A DNA stretch of 64,000 nucleotides, taken from positions 3,348,001 through 3,412,000 of the forward strand of contig NZ_CP126260.1 of assembly GCF_003234365.2 (NCBI RefSeq). The letters run 5' to 3'. The stretch is from Curtobacterium sp. MCJR17_020 (GTDB lineage: Bacteria; Actinomycetota; Actinomycetes; Actinomycetales; Microbacteriaceae). A program made the translations under genes and the position numbers. The notes under the pieces are model-generated. The model was not told the DNA's origin. It did not search any database and saw only the letters and a program-made list of their open reading frames with translations. Within the stretch, counting starts at the first letter, position 1, and each line of letters starts with the position of its first letter. Shown piece by piece: positions 1 to 9,183 of this stretch.

Positions 1-1018
1 CTGCCGTGCCCTTCGCGAGGTTGTCGAGTGCCGTCACGGCGACGACGCGGCCTGCGGCCTCGTCGACCGCGATGCCGACGAGCGCGGTGTTCGCGCCGAT
101 CGTGTCCGCGACCCGGGGGAACTCGCCCTCGGGCAACAGGTGCACGAACGGCTCGTCGGCGTAGGCCTGCTCCCAGGCGAGCCGCACGTCGCGGGCGCTG
201 ACACCCGGGGTGATCTTGGCCGTCGTCGTCGCGAGGATGCCCCGCGACATCGGGACGAGTACCGGCGTGAACGAGATCGTCACGTCGGCAGCACCCGCGA
301 CGACCAGGTTCTGCTGGATCTCCGGGACGTGCCGGTGCGTGCCGCCCACCGCGTAGGCGCTGGCGGAGCCCATGATCTCGGACGCCAGGTAGGTGTTGGC
401 GAGCTTCTTGCCGGCACCGCTCGGGCCGACGCTCAGCACCGCGACGATGTCGTCCGACTCGACGAGCCCGGCCTGGATGCCCGGCTGGATGCCGAGCGTC
501 ACCGCGGTGACGTTGCACCCGGGGACCGCGATCCGCTTGGTGCCGACCAGGGCCGAACGCTGCTTGCCCTGCGACGCGATGTCCTCGACCTCGCGCCACT
601 CGTCGGCCGAACCCGGGGTCGGGGCGGCGAGCAGGAGCTCGGGCAGGCCGTAGGTCCAGGCGCCGTGGTAGTCGCCACCGTAGAACTGCTCCCAGGCCGC
701 GGGGTCCGTCAGACGGTGGTCCGCGCCGCAGTCCACCACCAGGGCGTCGTCGCCGAGCTCCTCGGTGATCGCCCCCGACTGACCGTGCGGCAGCGCCAGG
801 AACACGACGTCGTGCCCTCGGAGCGTCTCGGCCGTCGTCTTCTCGAGGGTCAGGTGCGACAGCGACCGGAGGTGCGGCTGCGTCGCGATCAACGGCTGTC
901 CGGCGTTCGAGAACGCCGTCACCGTCCTGACGTCGAACTCGGGATGGGCGGAGAGCACGCGCAGGAGCTCACCACCCGCGTAGCCGGAGGCTCCCGCCAC
1001 GGCGACGGATACGGACAT
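1..1018 (-). CDS. argC: N-acetyl-gamma-glutamyl-phosphate reductase, C-terminal end off window
   Basis: Third step of arginine biosynthesis: NADPH-dependent reduction of N-acetylglutamyl phosphate to the semialdehyde. The minus-strand frame opens at ATG 1018 and stays open to the window edge, about 339 codons, close to the usual 340-350, so only a few residues are missing. The N-terminus has the dinucleotide-binding GASGYAGGE motif; near residue 165 there is the PGCNVTA segment with the catalytic cysteine, then a GPSGAG loop and a THRHVPEI segment with the conserved histidine. It follows pheT on the same strand after a 78-bp gap and would head an arg cluster to the left. Identification is firm. 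Confidence 0.95.
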   Translation of the reverse strand, partial: MSVSVAVAGASGYAGGELLRVLSAHPEFDVRTVTAFSNAGQPLIATQPHLRSLSHLTLEKTTAETLRGHDVVFLALPHGQSGAITEELGDDALVVDCGADHRLTDPAAWEQFYGGDYHGAWTYGLPELLLAAPTPGSADEWREVEDIASQGKQRSALVGTKRIAVPGCNVTAVTLGIQPGIQAGLVESDDIVAVLSVGPSGAGKKLANTYLASEIMGSASAYAVGGTHRHVPEIQQNLVVAGAADVTISFTPVLVPMSRGILATTTAKITPGVSARDVRLAWEQAYADEPFVHLLPEGEFPRVADTIGANTALVGIAVDEAAGRVVAVTALDNLAKGTA

Positions 1019-1096
1019 GGGATTCCACCTTTGGTCGGACTGGTCGTCGAGAGAGTCGGAGGCGGCGACCCCGGGCGGTGCTGATCCCGTCGTGGG

Positions 1097-3589
1097 TCAG
1101 TCGCGCAGGGTCGCCCCGAATCGCTCGCCGGCACGTCGGACTGCGCCGTCACGGGCCTCGGTGGCCTCGGCAGCGGTCAGCGTGCGGTCCGTGGCACGGA
1201 AGCGCAGGGCGAACGTCAGGGACTTCTGTCCCTCGTCCACGCCGGAGCCCCGGTAGTCATCCACGAGCCGAGCATACTCCAACAGGTCTCCGGCACCAGA
1301 GCGGACCGCATCCAACACGTCACCGGCCGGCACCCCGGCGTCGACGACCAGGGACAGGTCCTGCGTCGCTGCCGGGTACGACACGATCGGCGCGACCGCG
1401 ACGAGGTCGGGGGCCGCAGCCACCATGGCGTCGAGGTCGAGCTCGACCACGGCCACCACGCGGGGCAGCACCGCAGCGGCGGACAGCTCCGGCAGGAGTT
1501 CGCCGGCGACGCCCACGACGGTGTCGCCCACGAACAGCGATGCCGCACGGCCCGGGTGCAGGGACGGGTGGGTGGTCTGCGCGACGCGCAGTTCCACGCC
1601 GACGGCCCACGCGACCTGGCGGGCCGCGTCGATCGCGTCGGCGATGCCGTACTGCTCGGCCGCGACGCCCGCCTGCTTGCCGACGCGGTTGCCGGTGAGC
1701 AGGGCGGACACGTGGAACGGCTGTGCGGGCAGGGACGCGTCGAGCGCCTCGAGCGTCGCGCGGTCGGGCAGCGCGGCACCGGCCGGGACCTCGTCGGTGC
1801 CGAGCGTCACGCCCGTCACCGGCAGGAACACCCGCGAGGTCTCGTAGAGCGCGACGTCGAGCAGGCCGCGCGAGACGTTCCGGCGGGCGGCGTCGACGAG
1901 GGCCGGCACACCACTGCGGCGGAGCAGGTTCTGCTCGCTGTCGAGGGCGTTGGCGAGGACGACGCTCGGGCCGCCCTCCGGGTCGATCCCCGGGTAGGCA
2001 TCCTGCGTCGCGGCGGAGACGAACGGCGCCGTCACCGCTTCGACCAGACCCGCGGCGGCGAGGGCCGCGGAGACCCGGCGGCGCGCCTGCTGGTGCGGGG
2101 TGAGCCCGCGTCCGGGCGGGGCCACGGGGAGCACGCTCGGGATGCGGTCGTACCCGACGATCCGCGCGACCTCTTCGACCAAGGTGGTGTCGTCGGTCAG
2201 GTCGGGACGCCAGGTCGGCGGGGTGACGGCGAGCTGCGCGCCGTCGGCCTGCACCGTCGCGCCGATCGCACGGAGGGTGTCCACGACCTCGGCGTCGGTG
2301 TAGTCCACGCCGATGAGCTCGGCCGGCCGCGAGGTGCACATGGGGACCGTCGCACGCGGCTCGGTGTCGACGAGCGTCGAGCCGAGGGCGTCTGCCGTGC
2401 CGCCGGCGAGCTCGACGAGGAGGTCGACGGCGCGGTTCGCCGCGGCCTCGGCCACGAGCGGGTCGACGCCGCGCTCGAAGCGACGGGAGGCCTCGCTCGG
2501 CAGCTTGTGGCGGCGAGCGGTCCGCGCGATCGAGACCTGGTCGAAGCCGGCTGCCTCGATCAGGACGTCGGTCGTGCTCGCCGAGATCTCGGTGCGGGCA
2601 CCGCCCATCACGCCGGCGAGCCCGACGGGGCCGTCGTCGTCGGTGATGACGAGGTCCTCGGGGTCGAGCTTCCGCACGGCGCCGTCGAGGGTCTCGAGCG
2701 TCTCGCCCGCAGCGGCACGACGGACTCCCAGGCCACCGCGCACGGTCGACAGGTCGTAGCCGTGCAGCGGCTGGCCGAGCTCGAACATGACGTAGTTCGT
2801 GATGTCGACCGGCAGCGAGATCGCGCGGACGCCTGCCAGGGCGAGACGCGACACCATCCAGGCCGGTGTCTTCGCGGTGGGGTCGATGCCACGGACGACG
2901 CGGGTGACGAAGGTGCTCGCGCCCACGCGACCACGGATCGGGGCCCGGTCGTCGATCGTCACCGAGAAGCCCTCGGCAGTGCGGGGTGCGACGCGGTCGA
3001 CGGGGTCGTGGAAGCTCGCGCCGGTGCCGTGGGCGTACTCACGCGCGACACCGCGCATGCTCAGCACGTACCCGCGGTCCGGCGTGACGTTGATCTCGAC
3101 CGCCGCGTCGTCGAGGCCGAGGAGCGCGATGGCGTCCTGGCCGACGTCGGGCTCCATGTCGAGGTCTGCGAAGCGCAGGATGCCCTCGTGCTCGTCGCCG
3201 AGACCGAGCTCGCGCGCCGAGGCGATCATGCCGTCGGAGACGTGTCCGTAGGTCTTGCGAGCTGCGATCGGGAACGGTCCGGGCAGCACGGCGCCGGGCA
3301 GCGTCACGACGACGAGGTCGCCCACGTCGAAGTTGTGCGCACCGCAGACGATGCCGCGGGGCTCGGGCTCGCCGACGTCCACCTGGCACCAGTTGATCGT
3401 CTTGCCGTTCTTCTGCGGTTCCGGGACGCGCTCGAGCACCCGGCCGACCACGACGGGGCCGGTCAGGTCGAAGGTGTGGACGTCCTCTTCCTCGAAGCCG
3501 ACCGACACGAGCGCCGCGTGGACGTGCTCGAGGGTGACGTCCTCGGGGAGGTCGACGGACTCGCCGAGCCAGCGGAGTGGGACGCGCAT
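1097..3589 (-). CDS. pheT: phenylalanyl-tRNA synthetase beta subunit
   Basis: Beta chain of the heterotetrameric PheRS that charges tRNA-Phe. At 830 residues it has the usual bacterial length. Visible order: N-terminal B1 region, tRNA-binding EMAP-like domain at about 40-155 (GxxVVGRVLE, then CGAHN), B3/4 editing region, B5 domain, catalytic-like core, and a C-terminal FDX-ACB (B8) domain with the SLTFALRF strand. Its ATG overlaps the pheS TGA by one base (TGATG), which points to translational coupling and 1:1 production. The stop lies 78 bp before argC. Confidence 0.97.
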   Translation of the reverse strand: MRVPLRWLGESVDLPEDVTLEHVHAALVSVGFEEEDVHTFDLTGPVVVGRVLERVPEPQKNGKTINWCQVDVGEPEPRGIVCGAHNFDVGDLVVVTLPGAVLPGPFPIAARKTYGHVSDGMIASARELGLGDEHEGILRFADLDMEPDVGQDAIALLGLDDAAVEINVTPDRGYVLSMRGVAREYAHGTGASFHDPVDRVAPRTAEGFSVTIDDRAPIRGRVGASTFVTRVVRGIDPTAKTPAWMVSRLALAGVRAISLPVDITNYVMFELGQPLHGYDLSTVRGGLGVRRAAAGETLETLDGAVRKLDPEDLVITDDDGPVGLAGVMGGARTEISASTTDVLIEAAGFDQVSIARTARRHKLPSEASRRFERGVDPLVAEAAANRAVDLLVELAGGTADALGSTLVDTEPRATVPMCTSRPAELIGVDYTDAEVVDTLRAIGATVQADGAQLAVTPPTWRPDLTDDTTLVEEVARIVGYDRIPSVLPVAPPGRGLTPHQQARRRVSAALAAAGLVEAVTAPFVSAATQDAYPGIDPEGGPSVVLANALDSEQNLLRRSGVPALVDAARRNVSRGLLDVALYETSRVFLPVTGVTLGTDEVPAGAALPDRATLEALDASLPAQPFHVSALLTGNRVGKQAGVAAEQYGIADAIDAARQVAWAVGVELRVAQTTHPSLHPGRAASLFVGDTVVGVAGELLPELSAAAVLPRVVAVVELDLDAMVAAAPDLVAVAPIVSYPAATQDLSLVVDAGVPAGDVLDAVRSGAGDLLEYARLVDDYRGSGVDEGQKSLTFALRFRATDRTLTAAEATEARDGAVRRAGERFGATLRD

Positions 3590-4629
3590 CAGACCACCGT
3601 TCCGAACTGCTGCGAGAAGCGGATGTCGCCCTCGAGGAAGTCACGCATGTCGTTCAGGCCGTTGCGGAACTGCAGCGTCCGCTCGATGCCCATGCCGAAG
3701 GCGAAGCCCTGGTACTCGTCCGGGTCGATGCCGGCGGCACGCAGGACGTTCGGGTTGACCATGCCGCAGCCGCCCCACTCGACCCACCGGGCGCCACCCT
3801 TGGCGTTCGGCTGCCAGACGTCCATCTCGGCGCTGGGCTCGGTGAACGGGAAGTAGTTCGGGCGCAGGCGGATCTGCGCCTCGGCACCGAAGACCTGGCG
3901 GGCGAAGTGCTCGAGCGTGCCGCGCAGGTGCGCCATCGTCAGGCCCTTGTCGATCGCGATGCCCTCGACCTGGGTGAAGACCGGCAGGTGCGTGGCGTCG
4001 AGCTCGTCGGCGCGGTACACGCGACCCGGTGCGATGACGTAGAGCGGGAGGTCGCGGGACAGCAGCGACCGCACCTGCACGGGCGACGTGTGGGTGCGCA
4101 TGACCAGGTGGCGGTCGACGGGCTCGACGAAGATCGTGTCCGCCATGGCCCTGGCCGGGTGGTCCTGGTCGAAGTTCAGGGCGTCGAAGTTGAACCACTC
4201 GTGCTCGAGCTCGGGGCCCTCCGCCACTTCCCACCCCATGCCGACGAAGATGTCCGCGACGGCTTCGTTCAGGAGTGAGAGCGGGTGGCGCGAGCCGGTC
4301 GGGCGGTGGGTCGGCAACGCGGTGACGTCGACACGCTCGGCCTCGAGCCGCGCGCGCTCTTCAGCCACGGCGAGGACCGACTCCTGCTCCGCGATCGCCG
4401 CGTTCAGCCGCCCGCGGGCCTGACCGACGAGCTTGCCGGCCGCGGCCTTCTGCTCCGGCGGGACGCTGCGCATCGACGCGTTCATCCGAGCCAGCGGCGA
4501 CTGCTCACCGGTGTGCTCGGCCCTGGCCTGCTTCAGTTCGGCGACCGTCGTCGTGGCGCGGACGGCGGCGAGTGCTGCGTCCACGGCGTCGGCGACGGCC
4601 GATTCGCTGATCTCGAGAGGTTCTGACAC
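3589..4629 (-). CDS. pheS: phenylalanyl-tRNA synthetase alpha subunit
   Basis: Catalytic alpha chain of PheRS, 346 residues from the chosen start. Class II motifs are visible: motif 2 around the FTEPSAEMDV segment and the motif 3 GMGIERT loop near the C-terminus; an N-terminal coiled-coil tRNA-binding arm precedes them. I chose GTG 4629, giving a protein that begins SEPLEISE; an upstream in-frame GTG at 4662 would add 11 arginine/proline-rich residues atypical of the family. It is the first gene of pheS-pheT and lies about 67 bp downstream of the methyltransferase gene on the same strand. No tRNA-dependent leader is evident in that short gap. Confidence 0.96.
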   Translation of the reverse strand: MSEPLEISESAVADAVDAALAAVRATTTVAELKQARAEHTGEQSPLARMNASMRSVPPEQKAAAGKLVGQARGRLNAAIAEQESVLAVAEERARLEAERVDVTALPTHRPTGSRHPLSLLNEAVADIFVGMGWEVAEGPELEHEWFNFDALNFDQDHPARAMADTIFVEPVDRHLVMRTHTSPVQVRSLLSRDLPLYVIAPGRVYRADELDATHLPVFTQVEGIAIDKGLTMAHLRGTLEHFARQVFGAEAQIRLRPNYFPFTEPSAEMDVWQPNAKGGARWVEWGGCGMVNPNVLRAAGIDPDEYQGFAFGMGIERTLQFRNGLNDMRDFLEGDIRFSQQFGTVV

Positions 4630-4696
4630 GAGACCCAAGCCTACCGGCCGACGGGATACCACCCGCCTGCACCGGTCGGACTGTGGAGAGGAGGGG

Positions 4697-5560
4697 TCAG
4701 CTCCGGAGTGCGAACGCCGACTCGTACAGGCAGACCGAGGCCGCCGTCGCCAGGTTCATCGACTCCGCCTGGCCGTAGATCGGCACCTTCACCGCACGGT
4801 CGACGAGCGCGAGGTCCTCGGTGGTGAGCCCACGGGCCTCGTTGCCGAACACCCACGCGGTCGGACCGTCGAGCATGCCCTCGGCCCGGACCACCGGCAG
4901 GTCGTCGCCCGAGACGTCGGCCGCGAGCACGGTGTACCCGAGTGCCTTCGCCCGTGCGATCGTGTCGGACAGGGTCACGCCGACCGACACCGGCACGTGG
5001 AACAGCGAGCCCGTGGTCGACCGGACGACCTTCGGGTTGTACGGGTCCACTGACCGCCCGGTGAGGACCACCGCGTCGGCGCCGGCGGAGTCGGCGGCGC
5101 GGATGATCGTGCCGGCGTTCCCCGGGTCCCGTACCTCTTCGAGGATGGCGACCAGTCCCGGCAACGCGGCCGGCTCGTCGGAGTCCCCACGGGCCTCCAG
5201 GTCGACGGCAGCAGCAGCATCACCGACGCGACGGTCCGGGAAGACGTCCTTGACCGACGTCGGGAACTGCTGGCAGACGGCGACGACGCCCTGTGGCGTC
5301 ACGGTGTCGGCCATCGCGTCGAGGACCTGCTCCGTCACGAACCAGGTGTCGACCGGCGCGTCGTCGAGGCCGTAGCGGGCTGCGGCAGTCGGCGTCACGT
5401 AGAGCTCGCGCAGGAGCTCCGGGGCGTACTCGAGTGCTTCACGCACCGCCTGCGGCCCCTCCAGCAGGAAGAGGCCCGTTTCGGCACGGACGTCCTTCTT
5501 CGACAGGGCCGCGACGGCCTTCACGCGTCCGGCACGGGGGTTCTCGAGGAGTTCGCTCAC
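4697..5560 (-). CDS. TrmH/SpoU-family rRNA 2'-O-methyltransferase
   Basis: A SPOUT-class, S-adenosylmethionine-dependent ribose methyltransferase of 287 residues, probably acting on 23S rRNA. An N-terminal substrate-binding domain (about 1-110, including LFLLEGPQAVREA) precedes the knotted catalytic domain: motif 1 with the conserved asparagine and arginine in RDPGNAGTIIRAADS (about 147-161), motif 2 around WVFGNEARGL, and motif 3 IPIYG-like VPIYGQAESMNLATAAS. It sits between rplT and pheS on the same strand, the usual actinobacterial place for a tsnR-like gene. Methylated position and resistance phenotype cannot be read from sequence. Confidence 0.9.
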   Translation of the reverse strand: MSELLENPRAGRVKAVAALSKKDVRAETGLFLLEGPQAVREALEYAPELLRELYVTPTAAARYGLDDAPVDTWFVTEQVLDAMADTVTPQGVVAVCQQFPTSVKDVFPDRRVGDAAAAVDLEARGDSDEPAALPGLVAILEEVRDPGNAGTIIRAADSAGADAVVLTGRSVDPYNPKVVRSTTGSLFHVPVSVGVTLSDTIARAKALGYTVLAADVSGDDLPVVRAEGMLDGPTAWVFGNEARGLTTEDLALVDRAVKVPIYGQAESMNLATAASVCLYESAFALRS

Positions 5561-5579
5561 GACCCAAGTCTAGGAACGA

Positions 5580-5609
5580 CGAAACCCCCGCCGTGCGGCG
5601 GGGGTTTCG
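5580..5609 (-). terminator. intrinsic terminator after rplT
   Basis: A perfect 14-bp stem (left arm 5580-5593, right arm 5596-5609) with a GC-rich centre and AAA/TTT outer pairs closes the infC-rpmI-rplT operon, 17 bp after the rplT stop. The following bases on the minus strand are only modestly T-rich. It separates ribosomal-protein transcription from the methyltransferase gene. Confidence 0.8.
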
Positions 5610-5625
5610 CGAGCAGAAGAACTGA

Positions 5626-6009
5626 CTACGCAGCCTTCGGGGCCGAGGTGTCGGCCGGGAGGGCCTTCTTCGCGGTCTCGACGAGCGCGGTGAAGGTCTC
5701 GGGGTTGTTCACCGCGAGGTCGGCGAGGATGCGACGGTCGACCTCGACACCGGCGAGACCCAGACCCTGGATCAGACGGTTGTAGGTCAGGCCGTTCGCA
5801 CGGGACGCAGCGTTGATGCGCTGGATCCACAGGCGACGGAACTCGCCCTTCTTCGCGTGACGGTCGCGGTACGCGTAGACCAGGGAGTGGGTGACCTGCT
5901 CCTTGGCCTTGCGGTACAGACGCGAACGCTGGCCGCGGTAACCCTCGGCGCGCTCGAGGATGACGCGGCGCTTCTTGGCGGCGTTGACCGCTCTCTTTAC
6001 TCGTGCCAT
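5626..6009 (-). CDS. rplT: 50S ribosomal protein L20
   Basis: Large-subunit assembly protein that binds 23S rRNA domain II. The product is 127 residues and starts MARVKRAVNAAKKRR, with the long basic N-terminal helix, then RDRHAKKGEFRRLWIQRINAA and the GLxxAGVEVDRRILADLA C-terminal fold. The short acidic/alanine C-terminal tail is usual in actinobacteria. Third gene of infC-rpmI-rplT, 27 bp after rpmI. Confidence 0.98.
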   Translation of the reverse strand: MARVKRAVNAAKKRRVILERAEGYRGQRSRLYRKAKEQVTHSLVYAYRDRHAKKGEFRRLWIQRINAASRANGLTYNRLIQGLGLAGVEVDRRILADLAVNNPETFTALVETAKKALPADTSAPKAA

Positions 6010-6036
6010 TGCACTATTCCTTTACGATCCGGGGGC

Positions 6037-6231
6037 TCAGTGGCCGAGGAGCTTCTTGACGTTCTTCGCGTCTGCCTTGGAGAGGACCTGGTCCTCGTTC
6101 AGGCGGGCCTTGCGCTTGGAGCTCTTGACCTCGAGGTTGTGACGCATACCGGCCTGCTGCTTCATGACCTTGCCGGTACCGGTGATCTTGAAGCGCTTCT
6201 TCGACCCGGAGTGGGTCTTCTGCTTGGGCAT
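6037..6231 (-). CDS. rpmI: 50S ribosomal protein L35
   Basis: A 64-residue basic ribosomal protein with the typical MPKQKTHSGSKKRFKITG start and the VMKQQAGMRHNLEVKSSKRK stretch. It lies between infC (60 bp upstream) and rplT (27 bp downstream) in the standard operon order. Confidence 0.98.
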   Translation of the reverse strand: MPKQKTHSGSKKRFKITGTGKVMKQQAGMRHNLEVKSSKRKARLNEDQVLSKADAKNVKKLLGH

Positions 6232-6291
6232 GGTGGTGCCTTTCCGTGGGATGGATGGGAGCCGCGTCGTTGCGGGGTCGGTCTGGGTGAC

Positions 6292-6960
<669 letters not shown>

Positions 6961-6985
6961 GCGGAGCTCCTTCAATCAGGTGGTG

Positions 6986-7013
6986 GTCGTCCGGGACGTT
7001 TGCCCTGGACGAC
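6986..7013 (-). promoter_or_regulatory. hairpin in infC leader, next to Shine-Dalgarno
   Basis: On the minus strand a GTCGTCC/GGACGAC stem (7 bp) encloses an inner GGG/CCC pair and ends about 12 nt before the AAGGAG of infC. The whole 303-bp gap from 6961 to 7263 carries no convincing ORF. It can hold a leader of up to about 270 nt; a TAGACT hexamer (complement of 7245-7250) is a possible -10 but no good -35 accompanies it. A role in translational control is a guess. Confidence 0.4.
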
Positions 7014-7263
7014 AGCACGAGAGAGGAGATCTGACGCACGGATCGGAACCCGTTCGGCAGCCGCCCTGCGTCGGATCCGTGGACCCGACCGACGCGTGCA
7101 CCCAGTTGCTGTGCACTCGTGGAGCGGTGGTGACCCGGTAGCCTGGTGGAACGCGGCCGCGGGTGGGAGAGACTCCTCTTTCGTGACACCGTCCCAGCGC
7201 TTCAGGAGAACCTGATGGCACACGGACAGCATCTGCCGCGAGCGAGTCTAGCAGAGGAGCACC

Positions 7264-7620
7264 GTGACCGACACCCCGATCGACGACGACGGCAGCGGCA
7301 TCGATGCCGCCAGGGACATCTCGGAGGTGCCGGCCGTCGAACTCATCAACACCGTGGCCGTGCACCTGCTCAGTGCCGCCGCCGTGAAGGTCGGCCTGGC
7401 CGACGACCCCCAGGAGCAGACCGACCTGGACGAAGCGCGCAAGCTCATCACCGCACTGGCCGGACTGGTCACCGCGGCGGCGACCGAGATCGGCGACCAC
7501 CACGCGCGTCCGCTGCGCGACGGGCTGCGCTCGGTGCAGCTCGCGTTCCGCGAGGCGTCGGCGATCCCGGACGCACCGGGCGCCGGACCGGGCGAGAAGT
7601 ACACCGGCCCCGTCAACTGA
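7264..7620 (+). CDS. DUF1844 domain protein
   Basis: A 118-residue acidic protein with the DUF1844 pattern: VPAVELINTVAVHLLSAAAVKVGL, then DLDEARKLITALAGLV, a helical region of unknown function conserved in actinobacteria and usually encoded beside infC, as here (divergent). The GTG start at 7264 follows a GAGGAG ribosome site. The C-terminus ends in a short PGAGPGEKYTG tail. No catalytic motif is apparent. Confidence 0.85.
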   Translation: MTDTPIDDDGSGIDAARDISEVPAVELINTVAVHLLSAAAVKVGLADDPQEQTDLDEARKLITALAGLVTAAATEIGDHHARPLRDGLRSVQLAFREASAIPDAPGAGPGEKYTGPVN

Positions 7621-7665
7621 CGGCTGGCGGCTGACGCACGACGGGCACTGTCCGTCACGGCGTTC

Positions 7666-7705
7666 GACGGGAGGCCCGTGGCGGGATCGCCACGGGCCTC
7701 CCGTC
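7666..7705. terminator. bidirectional terminator, GGGAGGCCCGTGGC hairpin family
   Basis: A perfect 18-bp stem (7666-7683 with 7688-7705) and a GGAT loop lie between the convergent DUF1844 and maltokinase genes. The arm sequence recurs in several other intergenic hairpins in this window. Confidence 0.75.
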
Positions 7706-7722
7706 CGCCTTCGGGTGCGCGG

Positions 7723-9042
7723 TCAGGACGCGCTTCGGCCGACCAGGCGCGTGACGGCCGCGAGCGGGATGCCGACCCAGTCGGGTCGGTTCCGGGCCTC
7801 GTAGACGACCTCGTAGACGGCCTTGTCGAGCTCGAACGCATCGAGGAGCTCGCGGTGCGCTCGGAGGTCGGCGCCGGTCCCCCGCTGGTACCCGTCGAGG
7901 AACCGCACGCGTGCCTCGTCCGCCCAGGCCGCTGCGTCGACCGGATCCGCGTCGTGCGCCAGGGCTCCGGCGACGTAGTCGAACGACCGGAGCATGCCGG
8001 CCACGTCACGGAGCGTGACGTCCGGCAACGAGCGTTCGGCCAGGGGACGGAGCGGCTCCCCCTCGAAGTCGAGGAAGACCCAGCCGCGCGGCTCGGGGGC
8101 GGCGAGCACCTGGCCGAGGTGCAGGTCGCCGTGGATGCGCTGCAGGTCCGGCCAAGGCGTCGCCGTGGCACGGGCGTAGACCGCTCGGATCGCGTCCGCG
8201 TGCTCGGCGACGGCCGGGGCCTCGCGCGCGGCCGTGTCGAGCCGCTCGTGCATCGTCGCGACCGCTGCGTCTCGTCGGGCCTCGTCGGCGGGTTCGGACG
8301 GCAGCGCCTCGGCGAGGGTGCGGTGGACGTCGGCCAGCGCCGCACCGAGCTGCTCGGCCCGGTCTCCGAAGGGTGTGCCGGCGTGTGCTTCCTCGAGCGC
8401 CACGCGCCAGGCGTCCTCGAGGCCGGGGAGGAACTCCTGCGCGAACGCGAGGTGGCCGGTCGCCGTGCCGCTGCCCTGCCCGACGTCGGGCCAGCTGCTC
8501 CGCAACGCGCCGTAGACCAGGGGGACGCGTGCACTGCCGGCGGCGGACAACGCGAGCTGCGTCGTGACGTCGGGGTTGTCGCCGTGGTGCAGGACGCGGA
8601 ACACCTTGATGATGACCCGGGCGCCGGACTCGGTGTCGCAGATGACCGAGGTGTTGGACTGCTCGCCGGTCAGGACGCGCGCACCGGTGACCCGGCCGAT
8701 GGGGCGCAGGCTCTGCGGGTCGGCGTCGATGCGTGCGGCGAGCGCCGTGATCCACGCGTGGTCGGTGGTGGCGTCGGCGATGGTGCCGTCGGGGCCGCTG
8801 ACCACGGGTGACTGGTAGAGGACCGGAGCCGCGGGTGCTGCGGGGGCTTCGTCGAGGACGAGTCGGGTGCCGTCGGCGGTGGAGAGGGTGCGGAGGCGCG
8901 GCACGGACCCCTTCGACGCGTACCACCGGCGGTCGCCGATCCAGGACTCGAGGTCGTGGTCGCTCGGGGCGGTGGCGCTCGGGGGTGCGGTCTCGCGGGT
9001 GTCGGGTGCGGTGTCGCTGGGGTGGCGGGCTCCGTCGCTCAT
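7723..9042 (-). CDS. mak: maltokinase-like protein (aminoglycoside-phosphotransferase fold)
   Basis: Predicted to phosphorylate maltose to maltose 1-phosphate, the donor used by GlgE to build alpha-glucan. The 439 residues show an N-terminal cap with the WIGDRRWYASKG signature typical of maltokinases (about 35-46), the VIIKVFR strand with the ATP lysine, the catalytic RIHGDLHLGQVL loop and the metal-binding FLDFEGEP loop. ATG 9042 is preferred over GTG 9090, which adds 16 arginine/serine-rich residues. No treS or glgE is adjacent, so the pathway partners must lie elsewhere. Convergent with the DUF1844 gene and divergent from the CHAD gene. Confidence 0.85.
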   Translation of the reverse strand: MSDGARHPSDTAPDTRETAPPSATAPSDHDLESWIGDRRWYASKGSVPRLRTLSTADGTRLVLDEAPAAPAAPVLYQSPVVSGPDGTIADATTDHAWITALAARIDADPQSLRPIGRVTGARVLTGEQSNTSVICDTESGARVIIKVFRVLHHGDNPDVTTQLALSAAGSARVPLVYGALRSSWPDVGQGSGTATGHLAFAQEFLPGLEDAWRVALEEAHAGTPFGDRAEQLGAALADVHRTLAEALPSEPADEARRDAAVATMHERLDTAAREAPAVAEHADAIRAVYARATATPWPDLQRIHGDLHLGQVLAAPEPRGWVFLDFEGEPLRPLAERSLPDVTLRDVAGMLRSFDYVAGALAHDADPVDAAAWADEARVRFLDGYQRGTGADLRAHRELLDAFELDKAVYEVVYEARNRPDWVGIPLAAVTRLVGRSAS

Positions 9043-9183
9043 GCAGCGGACCGTACGCGCCGAGTGCTGGCGAGGTGCCGAGTCCGTCACTCATCCCTGC
9101 ACAGCTCGCGGTTCTGAGCGGTCCGTCCACAGAACACGCCTGCGCTCGGACCGCACGGGCACAGTCGGACGACACTTGCGGAC

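Noticed and set aside
1556..3856. 766-codon plus-strand open frame opposite pheT and pheS
   Set aside because: Antisense shadow of pheT/pheS; composition is Arg/Gly/Asp/Val-rich with no domain.
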